Below are positions 17,584 through 25,820 of a DNA stretch of 48,182 bases, piece after piece; position 1 is the first letter of the stretch; every line of letters begins with the position of its first letter. This DNA is from an uncultured bacterium. GTDB taxonomy: Bacteria > Bacillota > Clostridia > Lachnospirales > Lachnospiraceae. The DNA is taken from assembly GCA_947381965.1 (NCBI GenBank), contig CANCXX010000034.1, forward strand, positions 1 to 48,182. Reading direction: 5' to 3'. Both the position numbers and the translations under genes were made by a program. Under the pieces are notes generated by a model. The model searched no databases and had not been told where the DNA came from. It saw nothing but the letters and a program-made list of their open reading frames with translations.

Positions 17584-17612
17584 TTGTAATTTTTTTATAA
17601 ATGACATAGAAT
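17584..17612 (+). promoter_or_regulatory. Promoter of the CDF transporter gene
   Basis: TTGTAA at 17584-17589 and TAGAAT at 17607-17612 with a 17-bp spacer rich in T. Transcription would begin near 17619, which supports the ATG at 17659 as the start of translation. It is back to back with the leader promoter. Confidence 0.65.
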
Positions 17613-17658
17613 GTCTTTAATGCAGCTTGAAGGTCAGCAGGTGGAAAGGAAAAGAAAA

Positions 17659-18834
17659 ATGATATCACTTTTAACAAAAATATTTATTAAAGATTATCAA
17701 AATACATCAGATTCAAAAGTCCGTCAGGCATATGGAATGCTTTGCGGCGGCGTGGGGATCGCGTTAAACGCCTGTCTTTTTTTACTGAAGTTTATCGCAG
17801 GCGCATTGTCAGGCTCTATTGCAATAACGGCAGACGCTTTTAATAATCTTTCAGACGCAGGTTCATCGGTGATTACCCTTGTTGGGTTTAAAATGGCAGG
17901 ACAAAAGCCGGACAATGCCCATCCCTTTGGCCATGGCAGGATTGAATATATTTCCGGCCTGCTGGTATCTGTCATTATACTTCTGATGGGGGCGGAGCTT
18001 TTAAAGTCTTCTCTGGCAAAAATCCTTCATCCGGAGGCGGTGGAAGTAGATTTACTTATTCTCTCTATTTTAGTGATTTCTATTTGTGTAAAGCTATATA
18101 TGTTTTTTTACAACAGATCAGTCAGCAGAAAAATTGACAGTGCGGCTATGATGGCAACTGCAAGAGACAGTATCAGCGATTGTATTTCCACTTTGGCAGT
18201 TTTGTTTTCTATGATTCTGGCATTTGCCGCAGATATACATATAGATGGATGGTGCGGTATTCTGGTGGCCTTTTTTGTAATATGGACGGGAATCGGCGCT
18301 ATGCGTGACACAATCAGCCCCCTGCTTGGGCAGCCGCCGGAACCGGAATTTGTGAAAAAGATTGAAGATATTATTATGGAATATAAAAAGCAGGGCGTCA
18401 TTGGTCTTCATGATCTGGTGGTGCACAACTATGGACCGGGAAGAGTAATGCTCTCTGTTCATGTGGAGGTGCCAGCCACAGGAGATATTCTGGTTCTTCA
18501 TGATATGATAGACGTGATAGAGCACCGCCTTTCACATGACCTTAACTGCAGCGCAGTGATTCATATGGACCCTGTGTGTGAAAATGATAAGCTGACCAAT
18601 CAGTTAAAAGGAATGGTTGCAGGCATTATTGCGGGCATGGAGGGGGATGTGCGATTTCATGATTTCCGCATCGTGCAGGGACCTACCCACACCAATCTGA
18701 TTTTTGATGTGGTGGTGCCTTTTGATTATGTAATGGCGGACGAGGAAATAGTTTCTTATATCAAAAATGAAATTTCAAAAAGAGAAGGAAATTATTTTGT
18801 GGTGATTGATGTGGATAAGGCATATTGTAGCTAA
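17659..18834 (+). CDS. Cation diffusion facilitator family exporter, possibly manganese-type
   Basis: A 391-residue proton-coupled divalent cation exporter: six membrane helices in roughly residues 27-215, then a cytoplasmic dimerisation domain that continues unusually far to the C-terminus. The transport-site residues in helix 2 read N62xxxD66 and in helix 5 D170xxxD174. Zinc exporters have His in these motifs, while the manganese exporter MntE of streptococci has an Asn-Asp-Asp-Asp set, as far as I recall. HPFGHGR follows helix 2. The start at 17659 has a GGAAAGGA site; upstream in-frame ATGs would lie at or before the transcription start. Manganese specificity is inference. Confidence 0.85.
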   Translation: MISLLTKIFIKDYQNTSDSKVRQAYGMLCGGVGIALNACLFLLKFIAGALSGSIAITADAFNNLSDAGSSVITLVGFKMAGQKPDNAHPFGHGRIEYISGLLVSVIILLMGAELLKSSLAKILHPEAVEVDLLILSILVISICVKLYMFFYNRSVSRKIDSAAMMATARDSISDCISTLAVLFSMILAFAADIHIDGWCGILVAFFVIWTGIGAMRDTISPLLGQPPEPEFVKKIEDIIMEYKKQGVIGLHDLVVHNYGPGRVMLSVHVEVPATGDILVLHDMIDVIEHRLSHDLNCSAVIHMDPVCENDKLTNQLKGMVAGIIAGMEGDVRFHDFRIVQGPTHTNLIFDVVVPFDYVMADEEIVSYIKNEISKREGNYFVVIDVDKAYCS

Positions 18835-18847
18835 AGAGGGTAGGAAG

Positions 18848-21103
18848 GTGAAAAAGGGAGTAAGGAATTATTATCTGATTTTTTCTTTAATTGAAATTAT
18901 AATTTTTATGATTTTCAGCTTTAAAAATGTGACAGAAAAGGAGTTGCTTTTTCAGTTTGGATCAGGTGATTTTTTTTGCGCCTGGCAAAAGGGCCAATTA
19001 TCAGGAAATGAATTAATTAGAGGAGAGGGCCTTAAGACAAAAGAAGTTTTTTTGAAAAAGGGGATTTATGATATTGAAATTTTCTATTCTGCATCCGGTA
19101 CAGGAAAAATTAATGTAATAGGAGGGGAAGGCAGACCTGGAAGCCTTTGGGCGGAAGAGGTGAGTATTTCAAATATGAATACTTATAAAGCATTTCAAGT
19201 TTGGGTTAATGACCCAGAAAAAGCGTTTTGTGTTCAGGTATCATCAGATGACGGTACTCTTGTGGTTAATGAAATACAAATTAAGACAGCATGCAATTCA
19301 AAGTTTTATAGAGGTGTATGTTTCTTATTAAAGCTTGTTCTTCTTAATGGGTTTGTGGCAATTTATTCTTACAGAAAAAAATTAAAAAAGTATTCTGTTG
19401 TATTTGTAGGAATAGGGGGAATTACTTTAGTGGCATCTCTTGGTGTTCTTACAAGATATATGCTTCCAGGACATGATTTGGTGTTTCATTTACTGAGAAT
19501 TGAGGGACTCAAGGACGGATTGCTTTCAGGTTCTTTCCCGGTTAGAATCCAGCCAAATTGGTGTAATGGATGGGGATATGCTGTTTCGATTCTGTATAGT
19601 GATATCATGCTTTTGCTGCCTGCACTAATGAGAATGGCGGGCTTTACCGTTCAGATCTCTTATAAGGTATTTGTTATTTTGGTAAATTTGATAACTGTGT
19701 TTTTTTCCTTTTATTGTTTCTGGAAGATATGCCAGAATAAAGGAATAGCACTTTTGGGGAGTATGCTGTATGTGCTTTCTCCCTATCGGTTATGCTGTAT
19801 TTATATTAGGGGGGCATTGGGCGAGTATACAGCAATGATATTTTTGCCGTTTATTGTACTGGGACTATGGCATGTATTGTATGAAAAGAATTGGAAGAAA
19901 TATTGGGCTTTAGTAATTGGTTTTTCGGGGCTTTTGCAAACCCATGTACTTTCTTGTCAGATGGTGGCTGTATTTCTTGTGCTTTTATGCTTAATAATAA
20001 GAAAAATAATATTTAATATAAAAATATTTATGTGTCTGCTGAAAGCCGTGGCTATAGCTTTGGTAATTAATCTGTGGTTTCTGGTTCCTTTTATCCGGTA
20101 TATGAGGGAGGACTTACAATGTACCGCTTTTAAAGAGATGGCTTACGATTATCAAATGCTGGGAGTAAGCATTACCGAGCTTTTAGCGCAGGAACCATCA
20201 GGATATTATGGGTATAGCTGGTCAGAACTTATAAGTCTGGGAAATAAATTTTCTATCCCTTTGGGGAATGGTTTGCTGCTGTGCGCTATATCTGCACTTT
20301 TATTATTATGGAATGATAAATTGGAAGAGAAAAAAGCAACAGCGCTTATCTTATTTTTAGGAATGATATCTACATGGATGGCAACCAATCTCTTCCCTTA
20401 CCAACAGCTTGGAAAAATGCTGCCGCATTTTGCGGCGTTTTTGGCAAAGCCAGGGCTTCCTTACCGTTATTTAAGTATTTCCTGTATTTTGTTTTCTATG
20501 CTTGCAGTAATTCTGTTTTGGAAAGTAAGGGATAGAGTGGAGAAAAAAATAGTTGTAGCTTTTTTTTGTGTAGTGGCGGTAATTGCACTGGACCAGGGAG
20601 TCAGTTTTATTTATCAAACTATTTATAGTGGGTACTATGAGTTGCACTATGATGGCTCTTTACTGGACACAACTAATTTAATGGGAAATGAATATTTATA
20701 TGCAGGATCAGAAACATGGCTGACGGAAGCGGAATATGAGCCAAAAGGACAAAATGTAAGTATTCTGGAAAGCCATAAAGAATATAATCGTATGGAAATA
20801 AAGTGTCAGGCGGGAACAGGTGAAGCTTATCTGGAGGCACCACTGTTCTACTATCCGGGTTATACGGCATATGACAGAAATAATGAGAAAGTGTTCTTTA
20901 AGATTATGAGAGGAAGTAATAACCGGATTAAAGTTTTACTGCCTGATAGATATGAGGGAACAATTTGTATTCGTTTTATAGAGCCATTCAGCTGGCGGAT
21001 TGGAGAAAGTATTTCTCTGATTGGAATGGCCAGTATTCTGTTTATAAAATTGAAAAAACTCATACAAAATAAGTGCAAAGGAATACTTGTGAGAGAGGAA
21101 TAA
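18848..21103 (+). CDS. Large multi-pass membrane protein, GT-C glycosyltransferase-like
   Basis: A 751-residue membrane protein that I cannot assign to a characterised function. One helix at the N-terminus is followed by a 120-residue extracytoplasmic beta-rich segment, then about a dozen helices, and an extracytoplasmic C-terminal domain ending in a final helix. The segment HDLVFHLLRIEGLKDGLLSG after the second helix, with acidic and histidine residues at the membrane surface, resembles the first loop of GT-C enzymes and YfhO-like proteins. The GTG at 18848 is chosen because AGAGGGTAGG lies just upstream; an ATG further upstream would overlap the CDF gene. It probably acts in cell-surface glycan synthesis, using lipid-linked sugars outside the membrane; inference. 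Confidence 0.7.
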   Translation: MKKGVRNYYLIFSLIEIIIFMIFSFKNVTEKELLFQFGSGDFFCAWQKGQLSGNELIRGEGLKTKEVFLKKGIYDIEIFYSASGTGKINVIGGEGRPGSLWAEEVSISNMNTYKAFQVWVNDPEKAFCVQVSSDDGTLVVNEIQIKTACNSKFYRGVCFLLKLVLLNGFVAIYSYRKKLKKYSVVFVGIGGITLVASLGVLTRYMLPGHDLVFHLLRIEGLKDGLLSGSFPVRIQPNWCNGWGYAVSILYSDIMLLLPALMRMAGFTVQISYKVFVILVNLITVFFSFYCFWKICQNKGIALLGSMLYVLSPYRLCCIYIRGALGEYTAMIFLPFIVLGLWHVLYEKNWKKYWALVIGFSGLLQTHVLSCQMVAVFLVLLCLIIRKIIFNIKIFMCLLKAVAIALVINLWFLVPFIRYMREDLQCTAFKEMAYDYQMLGVSITELLAQEPSGYYGYSWSELISLGNKFSIPLGNGLLLCAISALLLLWNDKLEEKKATALILFLGMISTWMATNLFPYQQLGKMLPHFAAFLAKPGLPYRYLSISCILFSMLAVILFWKVRDRVEKKIVVAFFCVVAVIALDQGVSFIYQTIYSGYYELHYDGSLLDTTNLMGNEYLYAGSETWLTEAEYEPKGQNVSILESHKEYNRMEIKCQAGTGEAYLEAPLFYYPGYTAYDRNNEKVFFKIMRGSNNRIKVLLPDRYEGTICIRFIEPFSWRIGESISLIGMASILFIKLKKLIQNKCKGILVREE

Positions 21104-21127
21104 AATTTGGAAGTAAACTTCCAGATT
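21104..21127 (+). terminator. Hairpin after the GT-C-like gene
   Basis: AATTTGGAAG (21104-21113) pairs with 21118-21127 with one G-U pair and a TAAA loop, but only a weak T-run follows. It could be an inefficient terminator. A short GTACCG/CGGTAT inverted repeat lies at about 21141-21154. Confidence 0.35.
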
Positions 21128-21182
21128 ATCTATTGTTGTAGTACCGACACGGTATACGGTTTATAAATATGAAAATGGGTAT

Positions 21183-22550
21183 ATGGATATGATAAAAAAA
21201 GAAAAAATAGATCAATTTTGTAAATTTTCATCTTTTTGTAATCTACTAGTTGTTTGTATTTTTTTGGGATTAATATTAGCTTTAAATTTTCATACAGATT
21301 ATACATCGGATGATTTTAGATATCACTTTTTTTATGATACCATAGGAAATCCCTTAGAAACAACCCATCGTATGAAAGTGTGGGAAGTGTTTTCTTCTAT
21401 GGTAAATCATTGGAAAATGTGGAATGGAAGGATTGTGTCTCATGGTGTATTGCAGCTTGTGCTGATGTTGGGAAAAGGCGGATTTAGAATTTTTAATTCT
21501 ATTATGTTTGTTTTGCTTGGAATATTAATTTGCGAACATGCCGCCTGGGGCAGTAGAAAAAGTCCCCTTCTTCTTTTTTCTATTTATGTAGGTATTTGGT
21601 TTTTTGCTCCACAGTTTGGTATGACCATTCTTTGGGCTTCAGGTGCAGCTAATTATTTGTGGAATGGGGTGCTCATTTTGGGGTTTACGCTTCCTTATCG
21701 TATATATCTGTCAAACTGTAATAAATGGCAGAATAATGGAAGAAACATTATAATAATGGGAATAGGGGGAGTATTTGCCGGATGCACAAATGAAAACAGT
21801 GGCGGCGCTATGGTCCTTTTATGTATGATGTATCTTATTCTATATTTATATAAAAAAATTCCTGTTCCCAAATGGGCGTGGGCAGGAATTGCTGGAGGGA
21901 TTATGGGGTGTATTCTGCTGATTGCAGCACCAGGAAACTATAGGATCTCTTCAAAAACAGATTTTTTAGGGCTATTGGAGAGAGGAAAAAGTATTTTATT
22001 AATAACTAAAAAGGAATTGACATTATTATTTGTAATTATATTTTTTCTTGCTGTTCTTGTAATGGAATTAAAACCCAAAGGGAAGAAAGAAAAAGAATTT
22101 TGGGTGCCTTGGTTTATATATATGATAGCGGGAACCGCATCTATTCTTGCCCTGACACTTTCGGCCATGTGGCCAGAGCGTGCGTGGTTTATTGGAACAG
22201 TATTTTTTTTGGTAACGGCGGCCTATCTATTTCATCAGCTTTTGGCGTTTTTGCAGGTTTCCCGGACAATAATGGCATTAACTGTTGTAATTCTTTTTGT
22301 TTGTTCTTTTTTGACAGAATATCAAAAGGTAAAAGAAACCTATATACAGGTAAAAGAAGGAATTGACATAATTGAACAGGCCCTTGACAGAGGGGAAAGG
22401 GTTGCTGTAATTCCTATGGTAAAACCTTCGGATAGCAAATATGATGCCTATAATGGGACCGGTTATGTGAAAGAAGCGGCGGACGACTGGTTGAACGATT
22501 GGATGGCGCACTATTATGGAATTGAAAGGATTTATGGAACAAATAATTAA
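21183..22550 (+). CDS. Multi-pass membrane protein, DUF6056/GT-C-like
   Basis: A 455-residue protein with about 11 or 12 membrane helices. After the first helix comes NFHTDYTSDDFRYHFFYD, then WNGRIVSHGVLQ, features I associate with the DUF6056 group of GT-C-like membrane proteins. Acidic and aromatic residues in the first outer loop are where GT-C enzymes bind their lipid-linked donor. The short soluble C-terminus ends HYYGIERIYGTNN. No strong ribosome site precedes the ATG; a second ATG is six bases on. It lies downstream of another GT-C-like gene and likely belongs to the same surface-glycan function. No substrate can be named. Confidence 0.7.
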   Translation: MDMIKKEKIDQFCKFSSFCNLLVVCIFLGLILALNFHTDYTSDDFRYHFFYDTIGNPLETTHRMKVWEVFSSMVNHWKMWNGRIVSHGVLQLVLMLGKGGFRIFNSIMFVLLGILICEHAAWGSRKSPLLLFSIYVGIWFFAPQFGMTILWASGAANYLWNGVLILGFTLPYRIYLSNCNKWQNNGRNIIIMGIGGVFAGCTNENSGGAMVLLCMMYLILYLYKKIPVPKWAWAGIAGGIMGCILLIAAPGNYRISSKTDFLGLLERGKSILLITKKELTLLFVIIFFLAVLVMELKPKGKKEKEFWVPWFIYMIAGTASILALTLSAMWPERAWFIGTVFFLVTAAYLFHQLLAFLQVSRTIMALTVVILFVCSFLTEYQKVKETYIQVKEGIDIIEQALDRGERVAVIPMVKPSDSKYDAYNGTGYVKEAADDWLNDWMAHYYGIERIYGTNN

Positions 22551-22578
22551 ATGGAATGGCCTCAGGGAACGAAAAATG

Positions 22579-22607
22579 TTGCACTGTCATATTAAAACGT
22601 GTATAAT
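22579..22607 (+). promoter_or_regulatory. Promoter of gpmI
   Basis: TTGCAC at 22579-22584 and a perfect TATAAT at 22602-22607 with a 17-bp spacer. The leader of about 105 nt contains a TTGTTATT/AATAACAA hairpin near 22624-22642. Confidence 0.75.
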
Positions 22608-22719
22608 TTCCTATGGAATGACATTGTTATTAAAATAACAAAATAAAGATAGATGAAATAACAGTGAAGGAAACAGAACTGTTGACAGATGAATAATAAA
22701 TGTAAAAAGGAGAGAGATA

Positions 22720-24261
22720 ATGAAAAAACCTACAGTATTAATGATTTTAGACGGATATGGTCTGAATGAGCGTAAGGACGGCAATGCCGTTGCGGAAGCA
22801 AAGACGCCTGTAATGGACAAACTGATGGCGGAATGTCCTTTTGTGAAAGGCAATGCCAGCGGTATGGCGGTAGGGCTTCCGGACGGACAGATGGGAAACT
22901 CAGAGGTAGGTCATCTGAATATGGGAGCAGGGCGCATTGTATATCAGGAGCTTACCAGAATAACCAAAGAAATTCAGGATGGGACTTTTTTTGAAAATCC
23001 GGCTCTGTTAAAGGCTGTGGAAAATTGTAAGAAAAACGATTCATCGCTTCATATGTTCGGACTTTTGTCAGACGGCGGCGTTCACAGTCACAACACTCAT
23101 TTATATGGACTTTTGGAACTGGCAAAGAGAAATGACCTTTCCAAAGTATATGTACACTGCTTTTTAGATGGACGTGATACGCCTCCTGCAAGCGGAAAAG
23201 GTTATGCGGAAGATTTAGAAGCAGAGATGAAGAAAATTGGAATAGGGGAAATTGCCACTGTTACAGGCCGTTATTATGCTATGGACCGGGATAACAATTA
23301 TGACAGGGTGAAGCTGGCATATGACGCCCTCACAAAAGGAGAAGGACTGACAGCAGAAGGGGGGCCTGCAGGCATCCAGGCTTCTTATGACAGAGGTGAA
23401 ACTGATGAGTTTGTGAAGCCTACGGTTGTGGTAAAAGATGGAAAGCCTGTTGCCACAATCAAAGACGGCGATTCCGTTATTTTCTTTAATTTCCGTCCGG
23501 ACCGTGCAAGAGAAATTACCAGAAGCTTTTGTGATGACGATTTCAAGGGATTTGAGAGAGAAAAGAGACTTGCGCTTACGTATGTGTGTTTCTCTGATTA
23601 CGACCCTACAATCCCTAACAAGGAGATTGCTTTCCATAAAATTTCAGTGACCAATACCTTTGGAGAATGGCTTTCTGCCAAAGGTATGAAACAGGCAAGA
23701 ATTGCGGAGACGGAAAAATATGCTCATGTTACCTTTTTCTTTAACGGTGGTGTGGAGACACCAAATGAAGGTGAGGACAGAATTCTTGTAAATTCACCCA
23801 AAGATGTGGCAACCTACGATTTAAAGCCGCAGATGAGCGCGTATGAAGTTTGTGACAGGCTGGTGGAATCCATTAAATCCGGTAAATATGATGTAATTAT
23901 CATTAACTTTGCAAATCCGGATATGGTTGGGCATACAGGTGTGGAGGCAGCGGCAATTAAGGCAGTGGAAGCTGTGGACGAATGTGTGGGAAGGGCAGTG
24001 GAAGCAATTAAGGAAGTGGATGGACAGATGTTTATCTGTGCGGATCATGGAAATGCAGAACAGCTTGTTGACTATGAGACAGGCGCTCCTTTTACCGCCC
24101 ATACAACCAATCCTGTTCCCTTTATTATCGTAAATGCAGACCCATCTTACACTTTAAGAGAGGGCGGCTGTCTGGCAGATATTGTTCCGACCCTGATTGA
24201 AATGATGGGAATGGAACAGCCGGAGGAAATGACAGGAAAGTCACTGATTATAAAAAAATAA
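22720..24261 (+). CDS. gpmI: 2,3-bisphosphoglycerate-independent phosphoglycerate mutase
   Basis: Interconverts 3- and 2-phosphoglycerate in glycolysis with manganese. Of 513 residues, the alkaline-phosphatase-like metal site begins with LMILDGYGL, and the phospho-serine is Ser61 in GQMGNSEVGHLNMGAGR. The substrate-domain motif FLDGRDTPP and the later metal motifs NFANPDMVGHTG and CADHGNAEQL are all intact. AAAGGAGAGAG precedes the ATG. It has its own promoter and terminator and is separated from tpiA by 11.8 kb and from eno by 11 kb. Confidence 0.96.
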   Translation: MKKPTVLMILDGYGLNERKDGNAVAEAKTPVMDKLMAECPFVKGNASGMAVGLPDGQMGNSEVGHLNMGAGRIVYQELTRITKEIQDGTFFENPALLKAVENCKKNDSSLHMFGLLSDGGVHSHNTHLYGLLELAKRNDLSKVYVHCFLDGRDTPPASGKGYAEDLEAEMKKIGIGEIATVTGRYYAMDRDNNYDRVKLAYDALTKGEGLTAEGGPAGIQASYDRGETDEFVKPTVVVKDGKPVATIKDGDSVIFFNFRPDRAREITRSFCDDDFKGFEREKRLALTYVCFSDYDPTIPNKEIAFHKISVTNTFGEWLSAKGMKQARIAETEKYAHVTFFFNGGVETPNEGEDRILVNSPKDVATYDLKPQMSAYEVCDRLVESIKSGKYDVIIINFANPDMVGHTGVEAAAIKAVEAVDECVGRAVEAIKEVDGQMFICADHGNAEQLVDYETGAPFTAHTTNPVPFIIVNADPSYTLREGGCLADIVPTLIEMMGMEQPEEMTGKSLIIKK

Positions 24262-24308
24262 ATATAAATCTAGTATATCGTAATTAAATATTCGATGTCT
24301 TGATTAGG

Positions 24309-24351
24309 AAGCAGCCGTTGTCATTGTGACAGGACAGAGCGGCTGCTTTTT
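24309..24351 (+). terminator. Terminator after gpmI
   Basis: AAGCAGCCG (24309-24317) pairs with CGGCTGC and the start of the T-run (24340-24348), followed by more T residues. The loop can itself fold as TGTCA/TGACA. Confidence 0.88.
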
Positions 24352-24397
24352 CTGTGTAAAGAATAATTAAGATTTTGTTAATGCTGAAGGCTTTAAC

Positions 24398-24426
24398 TTG
24401 ACACAAAAAATATGTGATTGTAATAT
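24398..24426 (+). promoter_or_regulatory. Promoter of the GntR-ABC operon
   Basis: TTGACA at 24398-24403 and TAATAT at 24421-24426 with exactly 17 bp between them. Confidence 0.85.
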
Positions 24427-24427
24427 A

Positions 24428-24452
24428 AGTGTATTAATAATGTTAGTACACT
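24428..24452 (+). promoter_or_regulatory. Likely operator of the GntR/YtrA-type regulator
   Basis: A 10-bp inverted repeat with a single mismatch, AGTGTATTAA (24428-24437) and TTAGTACACT (24443-24452), spaced by 5 nt. It starts immediately after the -10 box, so a bound dimer would block RNA polymerase. GntR-family regulators normally bind such palindromes and repress their own operons. Confidence 0.65.
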
Positions 24453-24556
24453 AAATACTATCTTTAAAGTCCCAAAGGCATTATAAGGAAAATTCATAAT
24501 TTATTCTACAGATATGGATGGAACAGAAGCGGTGTACGGCAGAAAGGAAGGTAGGC

Positions 24557-24922
24557 ATGATATTTATAGACTATAGAGATGCAAGGCCTATTTATGAACA
24601 GGTTGTGGAAAGGTTCAAGCTGCTGATACTGCGAGGTGTGCTGCATTCAGACGATAAAATTCCCTCAGTGCGTAATCTGGCTGTGGACCTGTCCATAAAT
24701 CCCAATACGATCCAGCGGGCATATATGGAGCTGGAGAGACAGGGATATATCTATACAGTAAAGGGAAAAGGTAATTTTGTCTCTGACAGCAGCCAGCTGC
24801 TTCTAAAGTATAAAGAAGAGATATTTTCCGAGCTTAGGAAAATCTGTAAAGAAGCTTTTGAGGCAGGGATTACCAAAGAAGAAATTATTGCAGGCATAAG
24901 AGGAGGAGAGGCGGATGATTGA
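24557..24922 (+). CDS. GntR-family regulator, YtrA subfamily
   Basis: A 121-residue repressor with an N-terminal winged helix-turn-helix (about 10-75, with ARPIYEQVVERFKLLILRG, then DDKIPSVRNLA and NPNTIQRAYMELERQGYI). A short helical tail replaces the usual large effector domain, which defines the YtrA subfamily. These small regulators control the ABC transporter encoded with them, often in response to envelope stress. The ATG at 24557 follows AGGAAGGTAGG. The gene overlaps the following ATPase gene by 8 nt. A palindromic operator sits at its own promoter, consistent with autoregulation. Confidence 0.9.
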   Translation: MIFIDYRDARPIYEQVVERFKLLILRGVLHSDDKIPSVRNLAVDLSINPNTIQRAYMELERQGYIYTVKGKGNFVSDSSQLLLKYKEEIFSELRKICKEAFEAGITKEEIIAGIRGGEADD

Positions 24923-25820
24923 GATAAGGAATGTAACCAAGTCTTATGATAAAATTAAAGCGGTAGATAATGTCAGTGTTTCCATTAAGGAAAATACGGT
25001 ATTTGGATTAATTGGCACAAATGGGGCTGGAAAAAGCACTGTACTGCGAATGGTGGCAGGTATTCTTGAACCGGAGCAGGGAGAAATTGCCATTGACGGA
25101 CTGCCAGTGTTTGACAATATGGAAGCAAAGAAAAATATTTATTTTATTGCGGATGAACCTTATTTTTTTGCTAACAGCAATGCAAGGGACATGCAGAAAT
25201 ACTTAAGCAGCATTTATTCTGAATTTGCGGTGGAAGACTTTTATAATTATCTGGTGAATTTCGGTCTGGAACAAAAAAGAAAAATTAATACCTATTCCAA
25301 GGGAATGAAAAAGCAGCTTGCACTAATCTGTGGTGTGTGCAGCGGAACCAAGTATTTACTTTGTGATGAAACATTCGACGGACTGGACCCGGTTATGCGG
25401 CAGGGAATAAAAAGTATATTTGCCAGTGAAATGGAACGGCGTGGAATGACGCCAGTGATTGCCTCCCACAATTTAAGGGAATTGGAGGATATCTGTGATC
25501 ATGTGGGACTTCTGCACAAAGGAGGCGTTCTTTTGTCAAAGGACCTGGAAGATATGAAATGCAATATCCAGAAAGTGCAATGTGTATTTAAAACCACAGA
25601 CGATGAGGCCAAGGCGATTACGGCTCTTGACATTATGAAAAACGAAAAGAGGGGTTCGCTGAACGTTCTGACAGTCAGAGGGAATAAAGCGGAAATCCTG
25701 GCGATTTTTGCAACGGTCAATACAATATTTTTTGAGGCGCTGCCTCTGTCCCTTGAAGAAATATTTATCAGTGAAACGGAGGTAGTAGGCTATGACATCA
25801 AAAAACTCATTCTTGGCTAA
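24915..25820 (+). CDS. ABC transporter ATPase subunit
   Basis: A 301-residue ATPase that powers the permease encoded next. Walker A GTNGAGKST is at 34-42, the signature is SKGMKKQ at 128-134 (as often seen in YtrB/BcrA-type ATPases), and Walker B is LLCDETFDGLD near 148-158 with D151 and E152 intact. A C-terminal extension of about 90 residues is typical of the YtrB type. It overlaps the regulator by 8 nt and the permease by 29 nt, so the three genes form one tight operon. Confidence 0.9.
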   Translation: MIEIRNVTKSYDKIKAVDNVSVSIKENTVFGLIGTNGAGKSTVLRMVAGILEPEQGEIAIDGLPVFDNMEAKKNIYFIADEPYFFANSNARDMQKYLSSIYSEFAVEDFYNYLVNFGLEQKRKINTYSKGMKKQLALICGVCSGTKYLLCDETFDGLDPVMRQGIKSIFASEMERRGMTPVIASHNLRELEDICDHVGLLHKGGVLLSKDLEDMKCNIQKVQCVFKTTDDEAKAITALDIMKNEKRGSLNVLTVRGNKAEILAIFATVNTIFFEALPLSLEEIFISETEVVGYDIKKLILG

